DNA from: Thinopyrum elongatum
Taxonomy: Eukaryota > Streptophyta > Magnoliopsida > Poales > Poaceae
Assembly (NCBI GenBank): GCA_011799875.1
Contig: CM022303.1
Coordinates: forward strand, 188,574,119 to 188,638,118
Direction of reading: 5' to 3'
Length of the DNA stretch: 64,000 nt
Program-made: the position numbers and the translations under genes
The notes under the pieces: model-generated
The model's input: only the letters and a program-made list of their open reading frames with translations
What the model was told of the DNA's origin: nothing
Databases searched by the model: none
Shown: piece after piece, positions 63,314-64,000 of the stretch
Numbering within the stretch: the first letter of the stretch is position 1
Layout of the letters: every line of letters begins with the position of its first letter

Positions 63314-64000
63314 ACCCTTTTGTACAGGCCTTGCCTCAGTTGCATGTAACCCCTTGTACATAGCCAGGCGTAGACCCTGAGCAACAGAGAAATAAATGAA
63401 GCGCTGGGGGGCCCCCGACAAGTTGCATGCATGCATAAGCATATCATGAGCATCGCATGTTCATGTAGATAAGATCGCATTTGGCATCATTTCCATCTGC
63501 ATAAACTGCAGGTTCCTACCGTGGACTCGGTCCCGAAGAGGAGATGAGAAGATGAGCCAACACTGCGATCCCCGGCAAGCCAAACAGATATGTTCTTTCT
63601 CTTATCCATACGTGTCCTGTGAGTAAAGACTTGTGCATAAGAAAACCTCGCTACCCTTCGAAACTTAGGTGCTCCCATCTTTTGACTCGAACGTTGCTTC
63701 AGTCTGGATGGTCGCAGTGGCCTTTGATGGAAAAGGGCTGGCGGGAGGCTAGTCCCTCTTTACGGTTTGTGCCCGGAAAGCATACTCCATGGCAGCAAAA
63801 CTGAGGGTACCGGCAGGATAGCCTGCCGGGGGAAACTTGTTTACTTAAAAGTATAAAGGCATTCCACCTCCGCATGGACATATACACGCACAAGTCCCCG
63901 GCAAGGTTTATCTTTTTCATTAATATGCTGATCAAACAAGTACAGACCTGACAGGACACAAACATGGATTAAAGAGATTACATAATTTGAACTAAAATTT
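63314..64000 (+). other. Gypsy 3' non-coding region
   Basis: About 690 bp without a convincing reading frame; small frames on both strands lack domains. Probably the untranslated stretch between pol and the polypurine tract/3' LTR. A clear polypurine tract followed by a TG start was not identified. Confidence 0.5.
63810..63829. repeat. Perfect 8 bp inverted repeat with 4-base loop
   Basis: ccggcagg (63810-63817), atag loop, cctgccgg (63822-63829). A compact GC-rich stem in the gypsy 3' region. It resembles the ccggcag units in the hairpin after the integrase stop. Confidence 0.7.

Larger units (their letters stand above)
62438..64000 (+). mobile_element. Ty3/gypsy retrotransposon, 5'-truncated and cut by the window end
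   Basis: Satellite gives way at 62437/62438 to the middle of a gypsy pol gene. Capsid, protease, reverse transcriptase, RNase H and the integrase zinc-binding region are absent. The C-terminal two thirds of the integrase is present and open, followed by a GC-rich non-coding 3' region. No LTR start was identified before the window ends. An ordinary insertion would begin at an LTR, so the left edge is a secondary break: an array rearrangement, a deletion or an assembly join. Confidence 0.85.

Noticed and set aside
63245..63965. Small frames on both strands after the integrase stop
   Set aside because: They overlap each other and the integrase on opposite strands, lack domains, and lie in the non-coding 3' part of the element.

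Overview
The window is eukaryotic and almost gene-free. It is dominated by one tandem satellite of about 366 bp per monomer, which fills positions 1-16770 and 20998-62437 (about 58 kb, roughly 158 monomers). The only other content is two LTR-retrotransposon pieces: a 4.2 kb insertion inside the array (16771-20997) that looks like a solo LTR, and a 5'-truncated Ty3/gypsy element at the right edge (62438-64000) with an open integrase frame. The long LTR, its GC-rich leader with an aaaccctag motif, and the cereal-like gypsy integrase suggest a large grass genome, probably Triticeae (wheat, Aegilops, rye, barley) or a relative. This is an inference from style, not a database match. The satellite may be subtelomeric, interstitial or pericentromeric; the sequence alone does not say.

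Monomers fall into diagnostic classes. A is about 369 bp, B about 365 bp and C about 368 bp. A fourth class, B2, is a B derivative that is common only right of 31 kb. I number each monomer from its catctcatatgg-like anchor; this is a convention, not a biological boundary. From 1 to about 26.7 kb the order is an almost unbroken A-B-C trimer (higher-order repeat of about 1102 bp), with two deletion sites (near 1444, and 7413-7773). From 26.7 to 32.5 kb the order is scrambled and several monomers carry deletions. From 32.5 to 44.5 kb trimers mix with B2 monomers and B/C hybrids. From 44.5 to 58.8 kb there is a longer super-repeat, roughly A-B-C-A-B2-B-A-B-C(-A-B), of 3.26-4.03 kb. The last 4 kb is mostly A plus B/C-hybrid dimers (about 734 bp). 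The array stops abruptly in mid-monomer at 62437.

The LTR insertion splits one C monomer cleanly, with a 5 bp target-site duplication (ggatt). It has a candidate promoter, a hairpin, four copies of a short spaced motif, and two in-phase acidic/Tyr-rich segments that could be exons of one small spliced frame. The right-edge gypsy fragment keeps the integrase catalytic core (D,D35E) and GPY/F motif but has lost everything upstream.

The many open frames of 60-120 codons in the array are repeats of the same monomer frames and are not called as genes. I found no RNA gene, CRISPR array or host gene. The points of interest are the history of the satellite (superimposed repeat orders, hybrid monomers, two segmental copies, a recurring dyad, and a pattern consistent with CG decay) and the possible spliced frame in the LTR.
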